DNA of 64,000 nucleotides from Paraspadella gotoi (GCA_051294375.1 CM119265.1:1601248-1665247); one strand, 5' to 3'; positions 10,701 through 24,030 are shown, counted from the first letter of the stretch. Program-made: numbers and translations. The notes: generated by a model not told the origin, from the letters alone.

Positions 10701-11329
10701 ATTTATTTGAATGATCGAAACAATTGATATTTAGATGATGAGACAGTATGAATTAACTAGTAAATAAAAATTATTTGTGTCATATTATCTCGGGAACAGT
10801 ATATAAAATAATATTTTTGTAGTAATATCCTTAAAAATCGTAAATTTTAAAATAATTTTATGAATACTTTTATGTAAGATGTACACGATAGTTCATACGG
10901 AAAGTTGAATCAAAATAACATGTTATATAAAATCTCTGTCATCTCAATGTTTTAAATTAAAAAAGGTGAAAATTCCTAACTTTTTATTACTCTTGTAATA
11001 GAAACTTATTATGTTAAACAGTTTTAATCATTTTTGTGTCAACAGTTAAAATAATCAATATATACATTTTTTAAAAGTTTCTTATGTTCTTTATACAGCA
11101 AATCCATCATTTTAATAAATAAAAAAATTTTTTATAATTATTTTAACGGATTTTTTAAGGTATATTACTAATTAATAATTGATTTGCTCATAACCTGTTT
11201 ATGCTACAGAATTTTTAATAAGGATTGTAATTTTATTAATGTTATGTCCTAGGCAGCAAAAAATATCGTTCATTAATCACATCTCTTTTCAATCACTCTA
11301 CTACTGTTTATGTTGATGCATCTTACCAC

Positions 11330-11715
11330 CGGTCTCTCTCTCTAAACCTTCCTCTCTCCTCTTTCTCCGAGCCGGTCAATCCACACGCTCACTTTGCCGA
11401 GCTTTGGCAATGACCTTAGATTGACCGACAGTAATAGGGCCGAGGCGACCGTAAGGTCAGTTGGTCCGGGCGATGAAAAGTGGATCAGGAGAGAGCTCGT
11501 CTCACTTCTTTTCTTTTCAGAGAAGTAGAAAAGAGTGAGTCTAGCTCTCTTCTCATCACTTTTATCATCGCCCGGGCCAACATGACTTACTGTCGCCTCG
11601 GGCCCTATTATGTGTCCGGTCAATCTAAGGTCATTGCCAAAGCTAGGGCAAAGTGACCGTGTGGAATAGACCGGCTCGGAGAAAGAGGAGAGAGGAAGGG
11701 TTTAGAGAGAGAGAC
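11330..11715. mobile_element. Imperfect palindrome (foldback/MITE-like), about 185-bp arms
   Basis: The left half from CACCGGTCTCTCTCTCTAAA mirrors the right half ending TTTAGAGAGAGAGACGGTG. Arms are largely complementary throughout (for example GAGCCGGTC with GACCGGCTC) and meet near 11,520 around the AGAAGTAGAAAAG/CTTTTCTTTTCAG centre. This is typical of a foldback element or a large hairpin MITE, without coding capacity. Several arm mismatches argue against a very recent origin. Confidence 0.7.
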
Positions 11716-11829
11716 GGTGAAGTCGCCTCATGGTCGAAGGTTTCTATCACTAACTCATAATAATAATCTGTCTTTCCATTGTTATTTGATAGATAATTAT
11801 AAAAAGATTAGATCGAATAAAGTCGATCA

Positions 11830-12060
11830 CTGATTAGCGAGGTGTAGTGACGTAATAACACTACCCGTTGGATACGACTATTCCTGCCATCAGCACCGTA
11901 ATAGCGCACTGGCGCGGATGCAGGAATGTCTGGTAACGCTTCATCTCGAACCATTGGTCCGGGTTCTTGCCTGGACGGACCGGTGCTTGCAAAAAGGACT
12001 GACGGGCTCTTAAACATCGGTAGCGCATTCCCGAGGATCGAAGCTCAGAGCCAATATTCA
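11830..12060 (+). mobile_element. tRNA-derived SINE, family S5
   Basis: A-box-like TAGCGCACTGGCG and B-box-like GGGTTCTTGCC are spaced as in a tRNA, preceded by AGTGACGTAATAACACTACCC. A relative lies in the opposite orientation at 61,940-62,155. Confidence 0.6.
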
Positions 12061-12639
12061 CACTAAGTTGGGAAGCTATTCACACTCACAAGTGACTTCG
12101 ATGCCCCTCCACTCTGTGGTCACTTCAAGGGTTCGTCTAAAGCAATGTCATATATCCTTGTTAGACATAATCAATGATATGTTTAAAATTGATTTCCTTC
12201 TTTCTAAGTTTCAAAAACTTAACACGATCCTACTCTCATCCGTTTAAAACTTATTCCATAATTAAATCAGTAGCTCTTTCTTACATATTATTTTTCAAAT
12301 AAATTCCGGAATTTAATCAACAACTGATTTCAATTGCATTCCTCAAACAATCGAAGTCAAAATGATCCGGCTTTTTTTTATCCTTTTCACTCTCGCTTCT
12401 CACTCCTCTCTTCACTCACTCCATCTCCTTCATCTCCCCTCTCTCCCTACTTAACAACCTCTCTACTCATCAAGAGTCTTCACCCATCACTCCTTAACAA
12501 ACCCCTCTACTCCATCATAGTCCTTCTACCCCATCACTCCTTAACAACCCCCTCTACTCCATCAAGAGTCCTTCTACCCATCACTCTAAGCTCGGTGTTC
12601 TGCTCCAGCGTAATTGCCGAGACGGACGCCCTGGCTGTA

Positions 12640-12887
12640 TCAGAAAAACCCGCTGTGATCCTGATAGCCCAACAGACATACTGGGCATTGTGCTTGCCGC
12701 CTTGCAGCCCTTTCTCTCTCCCACGGGCCCTTAATGGGCCATCTTCGCCTTTGCAGACGACTGACCATTCGACCGTGTCGGGGGTGTCTGGCAAAAGGCC
12801 GAGTTGCTGGCAACGAAGTCCCAATCATTGCGCAGCCCCAGTTGAAGTCTTCTTCCAAATCATCGGGACGGCAGAAAAATTCCAACG
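12640..12887 (-). CDS. Candidate second exon of a secreted protein
   Basis: An excellent acceptor (long T/C run ending in CTTCTTCAG) starts this GC-rich segment at 12,887. Reading in the phase left by the exon at 14,578-14,638 gives TLEFFCRPDDLEEDFNWGC and stays open for about 80 codons. Other frames of the same minus-strand segment look equally protein-like further on, suggesting either an internal indel or a donor inside it; CCA|GTATGT near 12,685 would be one. The plus strand is also open here. The family is not recognised. Confidence 0.35.
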
Positions 12888-13354
12888 CTGAAGAAGAAAC
12901 AAGAAAAAAAAAAAACTCGTTTGAAAATTAAATAAAAAAAAAAGTTTCAAGACAAAAGAAATACCGCGTGACCATTTAAAAGCCCGCCGCTATAAAAAAA
13001 TTCATATGAAAAACGCGTAGAGATTTAACATTTGAAAAAGATATATGAAGACAAAAAAGTACTCATTTCTTATGTATAAATTTTCTGATAATTGTTTTTA
13101 TTTTTTGAGTTCGTAATGAGCGAAAAAGATGAGGAGCAAAATTCTAGATTTTCAATCAGAAATAAAAGAAATTCGTACCTGGAATTGATGACTTTTGTAA
13201 TTAGTGCTAATATGGGTATCATAAGAAAGTCCGTTAAGAATGATCAGGGAATATTTATTATAATTTCTAAAAAGTAATATACTTTGCCATTGACTATTGT
13301 GATGGGGATTGAGAGAAATATTAAAAGGTAAATAATAAATGTATAGATTAAAAT

Positions 13355-13445
13355 AAAGATGATAGGGCAAGATAGCTTTTTTATTAAATGAATTGGATAA
13401 TTTTTATGTTGTTTGAACCAATTGCATATATAAAAGTATATCTAA
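13355..13445 (+). repeat. R4 repeat fragment
   Basis: GGGCAAGATAGCTTTTTTATTAAATGAATTGGATAATTTTTATG matches R4 at 37.7 and 55.7 kb. The rest of 12.95-14.16 kb is AT-rich and shows no supported gene; the open frame at 13.8-14.1 kb has no splice or family support. Confidence 0.6.
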
Positions 13446-14164
13446 TTATATAATAATATATAATACATTTCTATCTGTGGTCTTATCCTTTTCGCAGAGG
13501 AAATCAAACCGAGAAAGGAAATCGGATCAACGACTCGAGTAAAAATCCACCGGAAGTCAAATATTTAAATTAATATTACGTAGTTAAATATTTATAAAAA
13601 TTCTATTCGGTCACATGTCTACCAGTAGAAAACATAATCAAAATGCGCTTAATTTTATCTCATATCTTAATAAATACTAGTAAAGATTACTAATACAGTA
13701 TCCTTTGTTTGAAAATAAGTTTAATGGAGATGAGAGAAAAGTTTTACATTAAATTTACACTGCAAAGTTCCAAACATACCATCACGGAATAGACCTATCC
13801 GACGGACCATGTCGGCCTTGTGATGTGATCGCTCGTCTCCTTCACGAATCATCAAAACCGACCAATCACAGACCTTATTTCACCTTAGACCGACCAATGA
13901 ACGACAGAGAGACTCAGGGGTCGATGGCCGAGATTGTCGAGGGATCTCGAGAGATTCTCTACAACATCCAACCTCAGAAGGCAACTCTTCTTCAATTAAA
14001 TATTTTTGTCATCACCTTTGAAGTAACCTTGTCATCGTGTCGTCATTACATTCGCCATCACCTAATCATTGTCCGTCATTATAAAACTATGTCAACCCTC
14101 GTCATTTTATTAAACTTCTACGATATAATATAATATTCTTGATAGGTTTAGGCTTTGTCGTCGC

Positions 14165-14420
14165 GCATTGCATATGCATAAGTTCGCCCGCCTGAAAGCA
14201 CGGTGGCTCACTGAGTAAAGCCATCGACCACATAGGTACCGGGGTTCAATCCAGCCCGGTACCTTCATCCACAGCTTAACCAGATAATCACTACCTGTGA
14301 GGGCGCAACGCTGACGTCAATTTCATGCCAATGAAAATAGGAAATCTGGATTGTCCTGCCTCATAATAAGGCTGCGTCTTTTGAACCCATTGTCCTTTCC
14401 ATTCTCAGTGGCTGACAATG
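14165..14420 (+). mobile_element. tRNA-derived SINE, family S2
   Basis: It contains GGTGGCTCACTGAGTAAAGCC and the B-box-like GGGGTTCAATCCAGCCC, matching the S2 head. The 3' body differs from the other copies, so it may be a subfamily. Confidence 0.6.
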
Positions 14421-14577
14421 GAGTGCTGGAGAATTTGGTCCGGTTGTGAGGTCGATCGCTTCACAGTAGGCGGCGGGGCTTTGTGATATTCATATTGTTA
14501 ATGGGTCACATTTTTTGATCGTTACAAATCTATCTCTCTCTTTTCTCTCTATCTATCTATCTATCTCTTGGACTTAC

Positions 14578-14638
14578 TTGGACATGCCGCTTCTGAGGCA
14601 ATAATGAGGACAGCGCCGAAAAACAGAAGACTCAACAT
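14578..14638 (-). CDS. Candidate first exon encoding a signal peptide
   Basis: ATG at 14,638 opens MLSLLFFGAVLIIASEAACP, a textbook secretion signal: short n-region, hydrophobic core, and a small-residue cleavage zone near SEA|A. It ends at a consensus donor (A|GTAAGTCC) in phase 1. The next good acceptor downstream on the same strand, at 12,887, accepts phase 1 and stays open. The protein is therefore inferred to be secreted. The intron would contain the S2 element at 14.2 kb. Confidence 0.45.
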
Positions 14639-15084
14639 TTTCGGTCGATTGAAAGAAAAAAAAAGAGTCGCTGATTAAAAAACAAAAAGAAAGTTAGTAT
14701 TATATCTCTACTATTTACTATTACTATTATATTTATTTTTCATTTACTATTTACTATTAACTGACACAAAAGGTTTAATTCTCTCTTTCTTTGTAACAGG
14801 CCAAAGTAAAGGGACACACAGATATTCAGAGATAAGAACGGACAGACAATCTCATATCTATCACTAAAGTCTAAAATATTATTTTAAGGAGTCACCAACT
14901 TACAATTTTATATTTCTATCATAATTTCTCGATCGTTAATAATATTTTTGTAATACAAAGTGAAAGTTAAGCTTTTAAAGAGACTCACCGTGAGCCGAAA
15001 GGAAAAAGAAATATGACCAGAGAAAATAGAATTAGATTCTTTGACGACTCGGGGATTTCCTCTTCCTTTTTATACATTTTTATT

Positions 15085-15175
15085 CCTTATCTCTCTCTCT
15101 CTCTCTCTCCTCTTCCTCTCCTCTCTGCTCTCTCTCTCTTCTCTCTCCCTCTCTCTCTCTCTCTCTCCCTGGATG
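15085..15175. repeat. CT-rich microsatellite
   Basis: Interrupted (CT)n tracts. The following 15.2-15.66 kb is single-copy AT-rich DNA with no supported feature. Confidence 0.9.
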
Positions 15176-15659
15176 TTTTTCTTTCTTTCCTCCCCCATTC
15201 TTCCCCCTCTCCCTCCCTCCTTTTCCCTACCCCAGGGCCTTCCCTTTCGTATTCCGTCTCGACCACCCTCTCCCCATTTTTTGTTGCGCCGCGCACACTC
15301 GGTCGGTCTGTCGATCTGTAGGTCTGTTCCACTACTTAAATGCATATAATTTTCTATAGTTTGGTTGCTTCCTTTTGTTAAGACAGAAAAAGAACCTCAA
15401 ATTAAGTGAACTGCAAGCGCCGCCTTCTGGAAATCTTAAAAACTAAATAGAATTAAATAGAATTATGTAGTAATGTTATGATCACGTCATGTCACGTGAT
15501 GTCAAGTCACGAGAAATACAAGTGATAAGGAAGTCACTGTGGCGCAACACATTGAATCACCCTTCTTGTTTTTATTAAATTCCGTATTTTTCTCCGCCAA
15601 GAATAAAACGGGCCTATATTCTCTCGGAACGCCCCTTTTCATCTTAAATCTGAAATTAA

Positions 15660-16150
15660 GATATTTATTGGCTTAAAGATTACGGTTAGGATTAAGGTTA
15701 TGATTAAGTTTAGGGATTAAGGTTAGGGATTAAGTTTAGGGATTAAGGTTAGGGATTAGGTTAGGGATTAAGGTTAGGAATTAGTTTAGGGATTAAGGTT
15801 AGGGATTTAGGTTAGGGATTAGAGTTAGGGATTAAGGTTAGGATTAAGGTTAGGGATTAAGTAGGATAATTAGGGAGTTAGGGATTTAGGGTTAGGGATT
15901 AAGTTTATAGTGATTAGGTTAGGATTAAGTGGATTAAGGTTAGGGATTAAGGTTAGGATTATTGATGAGTTAGGATTAAGGTTAGGGATTAATGTTTAGG
16001 GATTAAGGTTAGGAATTAAGTTTAGGTGATCTAAGGTTAGGGGTTAGGGTTAGGTTAGGGTTAAGGGATTAAGGTTAGGAGATTAAGGTTAGGCTCAAGG
16101 TTAGGTATTAAGGTTAATAAGTTAAGTTAGTTTTAGGGATTAACAACAGA
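15660..16150. repeat. Degenerate TTAGGGATTAAGG minisatellite (A' copy)
   Basis: About 35 imperfect units, longer than the array at position 1, with abundant one-base losses. Confidence 0.9.
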
Positions 16151-17389
16151 AATGTGGCGCTTTAGGGATGGAGAGCCGAATGAACTCGAACTAATTGCCC
16201 CCACCCCCCAACCGGCTTCAATTCTGTGTCGCTGCTTCAAAATTCAGTCGCCAATAAAAGTATTTATTTTATTTTAAACGAGAAGATAAGTTTTGTTTCA
16301 AACTTAAGATAAGCAAATTTTGGATTCGTGAAAAGTATTTCTTACTTTCATTATCTTCATATCTTTCTTCTCTTTTCATTCGCATTACTTTTCTTCTTTT
16401 TCGCCTTCTTATCTTCTTTCTTTTACTTTCTTGTCTTTCTATCTTTCTATTTTTCTAACTTTATTTCGTTCTCTGTTTCTTTCTTTCTTTCTTTTTTTTT
16501 TCTTTTTTTTTTATTTTTTCCCCTTTTTCTAATATTCTGTCTCTCTTGTAGCTAGTAGCTAGTAGCTAAAAAAATAGTATAATCTTGTACCAGCCCTCCA
16601 ACAAATGATTCAATGGTTGCGCCGCTGTGACGTTATTTTCATGTGTATTTCCCTTTGATCACATGATATGACATAAAAATGACATGCACTGCATCGATTC
16701 TTTTATTCCTTATAGTTTCAGCAGTCCTTAGATTGAGGTTTTTTCCTGTCTTAACATTAACAAATAATCAACGAACAAGAGGCGATTCTTTGCAGACCGA
16801 CCGACTGACGACTGAGTGAATTATCAAAAATAAAAGTCAAAACTTTTATGTTCAATTAACTCATAAACTGCGAATAACAACCGAGAATTTTTATCATAAG
16901 AAAATACACATTTTTTGATTTCGTCGGTCGAGCACTTTGAATTTTTTGACTCAGTTCAACTTTGAAATTTTTAATCTTACTTCTTTCAACACTTCTTTCA
17001 TTAATTGATTTTTTTCATTCATTACTTTCCTTTTTTGATAGCATTAGTTATTAATAATAAAAGGAGATTTGGTTGGGTTACTGATATGTTGTCTGCGGTT
17101 CTTGGTCATTGTGTTCACTTGTCATAAACGTTTGATGTTGCGGCGGACCGCGTCGTGGAAAGCCTCGTCACGTCCGGCGCCTTGGGTCCGGCGGCGTCGG
17201 TCTAAGAGTCAGCGGCGTTTCTTTGTCGTCCTCGTCGGCCGGCGTTGATGGACGGGAAGGAAGCCAGTAGTTTTTGGTGGCCATGGTCAATTGCTCATTT
17301 GTCCGGGAAATAGTCAGGGAAAGTTTTTTGTCGAATTTGCTTAATTTCTTTTCTTTATTCTTATTTTGTGGATGAGTTTTTAGCTTCTT

Positions 17390-17930
17390 TTTAGTCGGAT
17401 CTGCTTATCAGCAGATCCGACTCTATAATTCGCTTTGTCGGTCCGTCGGTCCGCCCCACAATCTTGTCGGGCATTCACTTATATGATTTCAGAATATCAA
17501 ATTATGACAAATTATGCAAAAAAACGATGTCCGTCCCTCCGTCCGTCTGTCCGTCCCAATTTGGCAAAAAACTCGCAATTGCTCGTGATTGGATGGATGG
17601 ATTAAAATGAAATTTTGTATGTGTGATTGAGCTGGATATGAAGTTTCGATGGAATCGTGCGAGTGGAAATGAGTTGAAATGGAAAACCAAAAAAATATAT
17701 TTCACTATTTGAACGTCAATTACTCATGAGTGAATGGGCAATTGACTTAAAATTTTGTATGTGGGTAGGAAAGTGTGTGATTAAACTGGAAATAAAGTTT
17801 CGATGGAATCGTCTGAGTGGAAATGAGTTCGTATATCGTTTTAACAATTGGGAAAACTGTTTGAGTCAGATCTATCTGAATGGTGATAACTTGGAAGTTA
17901 TTTCAATTGGTTTCTCTAGTACTAAGCGAA
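17390..17930 (+). repeat. Interspersed repeat R1 (A' copy)
   Basis: Same elements as at 1,640-2,225, including the GGATCTGCTTATCAGCAGATCC hairpin, which is better preserved here. Confidence 0.7.
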
Positions 17931-18439
17931 ATATATGAAAGGAAAATATACTTTTTTCTGAAAACTTCTTTTATTAAACTAATTGAAATCTGAAAAACTA
18001 AAACAAAGAAACGAATGGATCTGTGAATGTAAAAGCAGCGAAAAATCAGCTAAGACTAAGTGACAAGTAATAACTTTTAATTACACTGGATTAAAAAAAT
18101 AAAATAAACTGGAAAAACAAATCTCGTCCAAAAATGACGATCGTTCGACTAAGATATTGCTTTCATTTTAAAATTAACTCGAAAATAACAAGTAAAACTG
18201 TTTAATTAATATAAGATAGATAAGTGAGATCTGTGCTTTTTAATTCAAAAATGAACATGAACATGTGAATATAATATAAACAAATAAAGTGACAAGAACT
18301 CAACGCTATCACTTATCATCAATCAATGATGAAAACGGTGGAGATTATCAAAATTATCATTACATAACAGATAGATACACATGTGTATAACACGTCTATT
18401 CGAGAAAAGAGGGTCTAGTAAAAGAGTCGCTGTAATTTC

Positions 18440-19150
18440 ATTCACATCTCACGAATCCCAACCGTTCACAAGGTTCACTGCACGGTTGGTGAAATCTCGA
18501 GTGAGGGAACGATTGACCATAGTCGCTGAAGTTGAAGTAATTTTGGGTGAGCCTGTGGGCTGACGGGGTCGTCGGCGTTGGGAGAGCCTTTGGCATCGTG
18601 GACGGATACGTCATCTCCATTGCGCAGACGAGGAGCCCTTTGCTGCATCTGCCTGCTGAATATGCCACTCAGCCGTCCTCTGCATTTGCGCAGAATGATC
18701 TATATATTGTTGGGCCAATTGGTGGATCTGCTGTGGTTAGCCTCTTGCATATTCTGTTGAGCGAATTTTAGCTGCTCTGCTTGCTCCGCTGCTCTGCTTG
18801 CTCCGCTTTGTCTTTAAATGATTCATTTCCGCGGGAGGAAGCTGCGGCGTCTAAGCGTCTTGGAAACGCTTTGATTGGCGCCGGTTTCGTGACTGCGTGA
18901 AATGCGGCGCCGCCGGACAGAGCTGGGGTCGAATTTGGGCGCGGTAGACGAAGAAAGACGCCGCCTAATTGGGTGTTGTGAAGATGATAGTCGAGGATGT
19001 ATTCCGGCGTCGTCGGGTGCAGTGGAGACAGCTGCCGCTGCTGCGTAAGAGTGGGCGTCAGCACCGGACGGCGGCAGCTGCTGCGGCAGATGAGATAGGG
19101 CAACATCTGCGGAGACGGCGGTAACCGCGGAGGCGACAACTTCGGCGGGA
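18440..19150 (-). CDS. Candidate GC-rich exon, longer A' version
   Basis: Counterpart of 3,095-3,565 with about 0.5 kb extra. One minus frame (19,150 to 18,770) is open and Pro/Leu-rich; a second, Gln-rich frame (HIQQADAAKG, QQIHQLAQQY) follows after a one-base shift. The style is that of a low-complexity transcription-factor tail, consistent with linkage to the homeobox exon, but coding status is unproven. Confidence 0.3.
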
Positions 19151-19824
19151 TTGTATGATGTGATTTATTGAGAAAAAAGCGCGAATAAATGGCGATAATA
19201 AAAGTTTTTAGAAGGAAAAAATAATCAAAATTTTTCAAAAAAACGAACGATCACGCAAAAAATCGTACAGAGAGAGAGAGAGGCCGCTGTGCAGTCACTA
19301 CAGAGCCTGAACTCGTTTTTAAACGATTCAGAAAAGGCAGGAAGAAATAAAAGAAAGACAAAAAAAAAATGTTACAAATTGGTTATAATTGGAAATTGTT
19401 ACAATTTTTTCCAATCATAGCTTGTAAAGATTTTATTTTATTTGTATTAAAATTAAGATATAGCTTCTCATTAAAAAGGTCTTTTGATTTCACAGTTTTT
19501 TATTGATTCAAAGATTTTTTTATGAATTTCATCTTCAATATTATTTACTGCAGTATGTGAATTAGATTAAAGCATTTCTATATAGTATTTTGGATATTAT
19601 AATGAGTACTATATCTCATTTGCATATTACAGTAAATCATAATAAAGTGGAAATTGTCAAACAAAAAATACTTGAATCCAAATGTAATATAAAAATTTCA
19701 AAGCTATTTCAAGATGAGAAGCCATATCTAAATTTTCAAACTTACTATGATCGCACGCTTTATAAAACTTTATCGTACTTCATAATAATTTTTATTTTAA
19801 AAAAACGACGACGACGACAACGAA

Positions 19825-20100
19825 TCACAAGAAGATAACTTGGAAGCCTGCTTCTGAGGGAGGGTTCCCCGCCGACGACGATTCTGGCCATAATTGACCT
19901 GTCCGCTGTGGACCTGCAGGCGCTTGGCCGGCTTTCCTTCTGCGCCTGATTGATGTAAGGCTTTACTCTGAAGACCCCTTCCAAGACTTCCTGCTGGTGA
20001 AGGAAAAAGCTGAACCTTCTCCCCTTGGTCTGGCGGACGTCGGGCAGCTCCTCGAGGGGGCACTGCTCGTCGACTGCCGTCGGAGAGGTTTCGCTGCTTG
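19825..20100 (-). pseudogene. Frameshifted copy of the homeobox exon
   Basis: Matches 4,708-5,025 base for base apart from several single-base losses, for example in the SLAKRL and VKLWF regions, which break the homeodomain frame. It could be a real pseudogene, but similar losses throughout A' make sequencing error just as likely. Confidence 0.7.
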
Positions 20101-20594
20101 GTTCGACATGGTGGAGGAGGCGTTGGGGATTTGAAATTTGTTGGCGGAGGCGAATGAGAAAGAGTTCGAGCGCGCGACGAAAAGTTTCCTTCAAGTTTTA
20201 CTCGTTAAAATAGCGAGCGTTTTATGAAGAGAGTTAATTGTTTTTAAATTGATGCGAGCGAGAAAGAAATTTAGTCTGAGAGAGAGAAGTTTAGTTTGAA
20301 GCGAGATTAGATTGAGTGACGATAGCAAAAGAGCGAAATATTGAATAGAATCAAAGATATTTTTTTTTCCAATTCAGGAAAATTAATTCGTGAACGAAAA
20401 AAAATTGAGAAGAAAATTTGTTTGGAATTTGTTCCGTTAATCGTGTCGGGTCTTATATATGGGAGAAAGTATGAGGTGAGGAAGGAGAGAAAAAGGGGAG
20501 ATACAGAGAGATAGGAGAGAGAGAGAGACAGAGAGAGGGAGAGAGAGTCGATCGCGGCGACGATGACGCGCGCGGTGACTTCCTTACGGGTGGA

Positions 20595-20660
<66 letters not shown>

Positions 20661-20727
20661 CAATAGACAATATTAATTACTTGCGGCTTTAGGCACCTTG
20701 AGGGCCTTTAAAAGCTACCTATTTCTC

Positions 20728-20793
<66 letters not shown>

Positions 20794-23297
20794 AAGGAAC
20801 GCGGTTTTTGGTCAGCGTGAGGAAATTTTGCGGCAAATCGGATGGAAGGTGGAATCGACGTTTGGTTCTTCGACGACGACGAAAACGACGACGACGAAAA
20901 CGACGACGACGAAACGTTCTAGAGACGACGATCACGAGAGCGCCAGTGCGGTGGCGGCGATGGCTGAAATGGCGGCGATGGCTGAAGTGGCGGCGATGGC
21001 GAAAAGTGGCGGCGGAGTGGCGGAGGGTTAAGCGGCGACGGTCGGTGGCGTCGCGACGCCGTGCGCCGTCGAAGATGACATTAACAGTGCGAAGTTGGCG
21101 CGCCCCGATGACGGAAAGACGACGATGACAAGACGAAAGACGACGACGACGATGATTATGACTATGACATTAAATTCAATCAACGAATGTGATTAACTTA
21201 TATGTTAGTTGTCTGGAGCGTCGATATACACTCTTAGTGCACACATATGTATAGCTAAATAAAACTGGTATAGGTAGTTTAATTTTTAACTACATTTTAA
21301 ACTGGGCTGGGTGAAAGTTTAAGCTATACTAAGCAATCAAGGTCGGGTGGGGAAAAATGTTGGGTGTGGAATTCGTGATTCTTCATGAAAGTTCTTCTTT
21401 TTGCCCATCGCCTGGTACGAGATATTTGAACTTTTAATTGGGTTACCTTCTCTTAATTTACCATCTGTTTAGACGATTGATTTGTGAGACGATCTACGAT
21501 TCAATTCATTCAATTCAATTCAATTCAATTCAATTCAATTAAATTCACACCTGACGTCATTAAAATCGAGGGACATCGGCCATCGCAAAATCTATGATGA
21601 AGGAAATGAAGATTAAGCAATTAAGCATTAAGCAATTAAGCATTAAGCAATTAAGCATTAAGCAATTAAGCATTAAGCAATTAAGCATTGCTAAGAGCGA
21701 GGGCAATCGATAGAAACATCGACAGAAAGACTCAGATATCGATCAGTCGCCTTGCTTGTCAATACGGAATTTAAGGAAAAGAAATAAAAAAAAAAGTTAT
21801 ATAATTACAAATATTTGCGAAAGGGCAAAGAATAAAATTAAATTTAGATCCCTATTCTCCCTTTTTTAGGTTTAGTCGCGACATATTTTCATTCTCATTC
21901 ACTATTTAACCAATTAAATTACTTTCGTGATAGGATTTGTTATTCGTCAAATTTAACTTCACTCAAACTCAAACTCACTTCAGCTAAAAATCCTGATATC
22001 TGAATGCCGAAAGGAAAGAGATCGGATTGGCGAAATGCTCTTCGATGCCCCCTTGCCGTCTGACGGAGTCAGGATCGGGATCGACAAAAACGACGATAAT
22101 TTGAACGACGGATTAATTGTTTAGGGTTTCGGTTAGGGATAAGGTTAGATTAGGGGATAGAGATTAGAGTGAGGGATTAGGGTTTAGGGATTAGGGTTGA
22201 CTTTCCCTACGCTACTTTTACAACAAAAAAACTCTGACTTGCTGAGGGACTAAACAATGGAGGAAGCAGTTGCGACGGTGAGAGCGACGACGAAAGGAGT
22301 GACGCATAAAGCGACGATGGAAGCAGCAAAAGAGACAAGTTTTATGCGTGTGTTTTAGTTCGCTGCTTCAGGAGCCGCAGCAAGTGGGCATCGGTGAAAA
22401 AAAAAAACAACAGTAAACTGTCTTGTCCACTTTGCCCTTGCACTCAACCAATTCCAATATGGAAACAATGTATCCTCTTCCACTCTTTCTCTCTCTCTCT
22501 GTAAAAAAAGTTTTAATAATCCATAAAATTATATATTAATATTCTATATATCAAAAACAAATTGTCTGAAGGTATAAACACGAAGCAAAATAATTGGTTA
22601 GTTTATTTTATATCAACAAGATCGGTCCATCCAATGTTTTGCGCCGCAGTGGATAGAACAGATAGAACAGATAGATAGGTAGATAGATAGATAGAATAAA
22701 CAGAATTTTGCATAGATTAACTCTTTTTAACTCTCACGTACAAGGTCCTTGTCAAGGAGAACCACGTGTAGCGACCTAAAAAAAATGGCTACAGTGTAGT
22801 GACGTATTATCACTACCCATCGGATGCGAGCTTTTAAAATTCTTTTCATCTCCTAATAGCAGAAACATAAATTAATCGAAAAGACATATAACAAGTTCAA
22901 TTATTAGTGATCATTTCTTTTTTTTTTTATTCAAGTTGGTATAATATTTAAACAAACATTGGTAACCACAAGCCAAAAAAAAAGTTTGCAACAAAACAAC
23001 ATTTTCTCGTGTTGATCATCAACTTTAATCGTTGTTCATATGATGTTTTCCTAAAACGATAAAAAAAAACAATTATGAGAATTAAAACATTTTTAATTAA
23101 CATTATATGAAATAGAATAAAACTAAAATAGGTAGTAAGATTACCTCTACAGTGGGCACCGATTTCTTCGTTTTTCGAATGATGCGATTTCAAGAATTTT
23201 CCACCGCATCGAACGCCTTAAAAAACAAATTAATATAATATAAATAAATAAATAAAAAAGAAAAAGATAATTATATTAATTAATAAGTACAGGGGTG

Positions 23298-23711
23298 GGA
23301 CCCTATATCGAGACAAAACTTAATGTCCTGCCCTGTCTGAACGATATAAGATACAATAATAAAATAGGTGCCAAAAGATTTTTCTGTGTTTTTACTTTCA
23401 TATGCAATGAAACAATAACAAATTTTAAACAACTACAGGGCGTTGTGGATGTTTTCAAATCATTTAGTCATTTTTATACGCGCACCTTACATTGCATAGC
23501 ATAAAAGCCATACTCGTTAATATTTTTCAGTGGTCGTTTCTGAATATGATAGTGGTATGTCTTATCTTTAATTGACCTGATTTTAAGCTTTTCATCACTA
23601 TCCAAATTAAACTTATTTAATTTTTTTCAGGTAAGTAAGACAAAATTTTAAGATTTTAACGATAGGCCTTAATTGTCAAATACTTTTAAATTTTGTCTCG
23701 ATATATGGTCC
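23298..23711. mobile_element. 414-bp MITE-like element (B' copy)
   Basis: Mirror of 6,957-7,370 with the same GGACC...GGTCC inverted ends and identical length. Confidence 0.7.
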
Positions 23712-23769
23712 TCATGAATAAATAAAAAGGAAATTGTATTAATAAATAATTATGTAAATAAATAATTAT

Positions 23770-24030
23770 AGTCGGGCATAGCATAAGTTCACCCCGCCTA
23801 TAATCATGACACCTTCAGTCGTGACCCATTGAGTAAAGCCATCAGCTCATGACCACCAGGTACTAGGTTCAATCCCAACCCGGTACCCTGCGGAAAGCGT
23901 GAGGACGGCCTTGGGGTGTGGAAAACTCTCAAGCCTGGTTCCATGCCCAGGACCCGTTCCATGGCTGCTAGAGGGGTTAAAGAAGTTGCGGATAGTCATC
24001 ATCAGCACACTTAGCGCCTTAACCACATAA
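23770..24030 (+). mobile_element. tRNA-derived SINE, family S2 (B' copy)
   Basis: Best-preserved S2 example. The head has GAGTAAAGCCATCAG, then the B-box-like GGTTCAATCCCAACC, and the body has GAAAGCGTGAGGACGGCC and GTTGCGGATAGTCATC. Confidence 0.75.

Larger units (their letters stand above)
15660..20355 (+). repeat. Duplicated block A' (second copy)
   Basis: Direct copy of 1-5,265. Relative to A it has many one-base indels, including in the homeobox exon, plus two block differences. The indel pattern in homopolymers suggests poorly polished long-read sequence for at least one copy. After about 20,355 the next block (B') is inverted relative to its partner. Confidence 0.85.
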
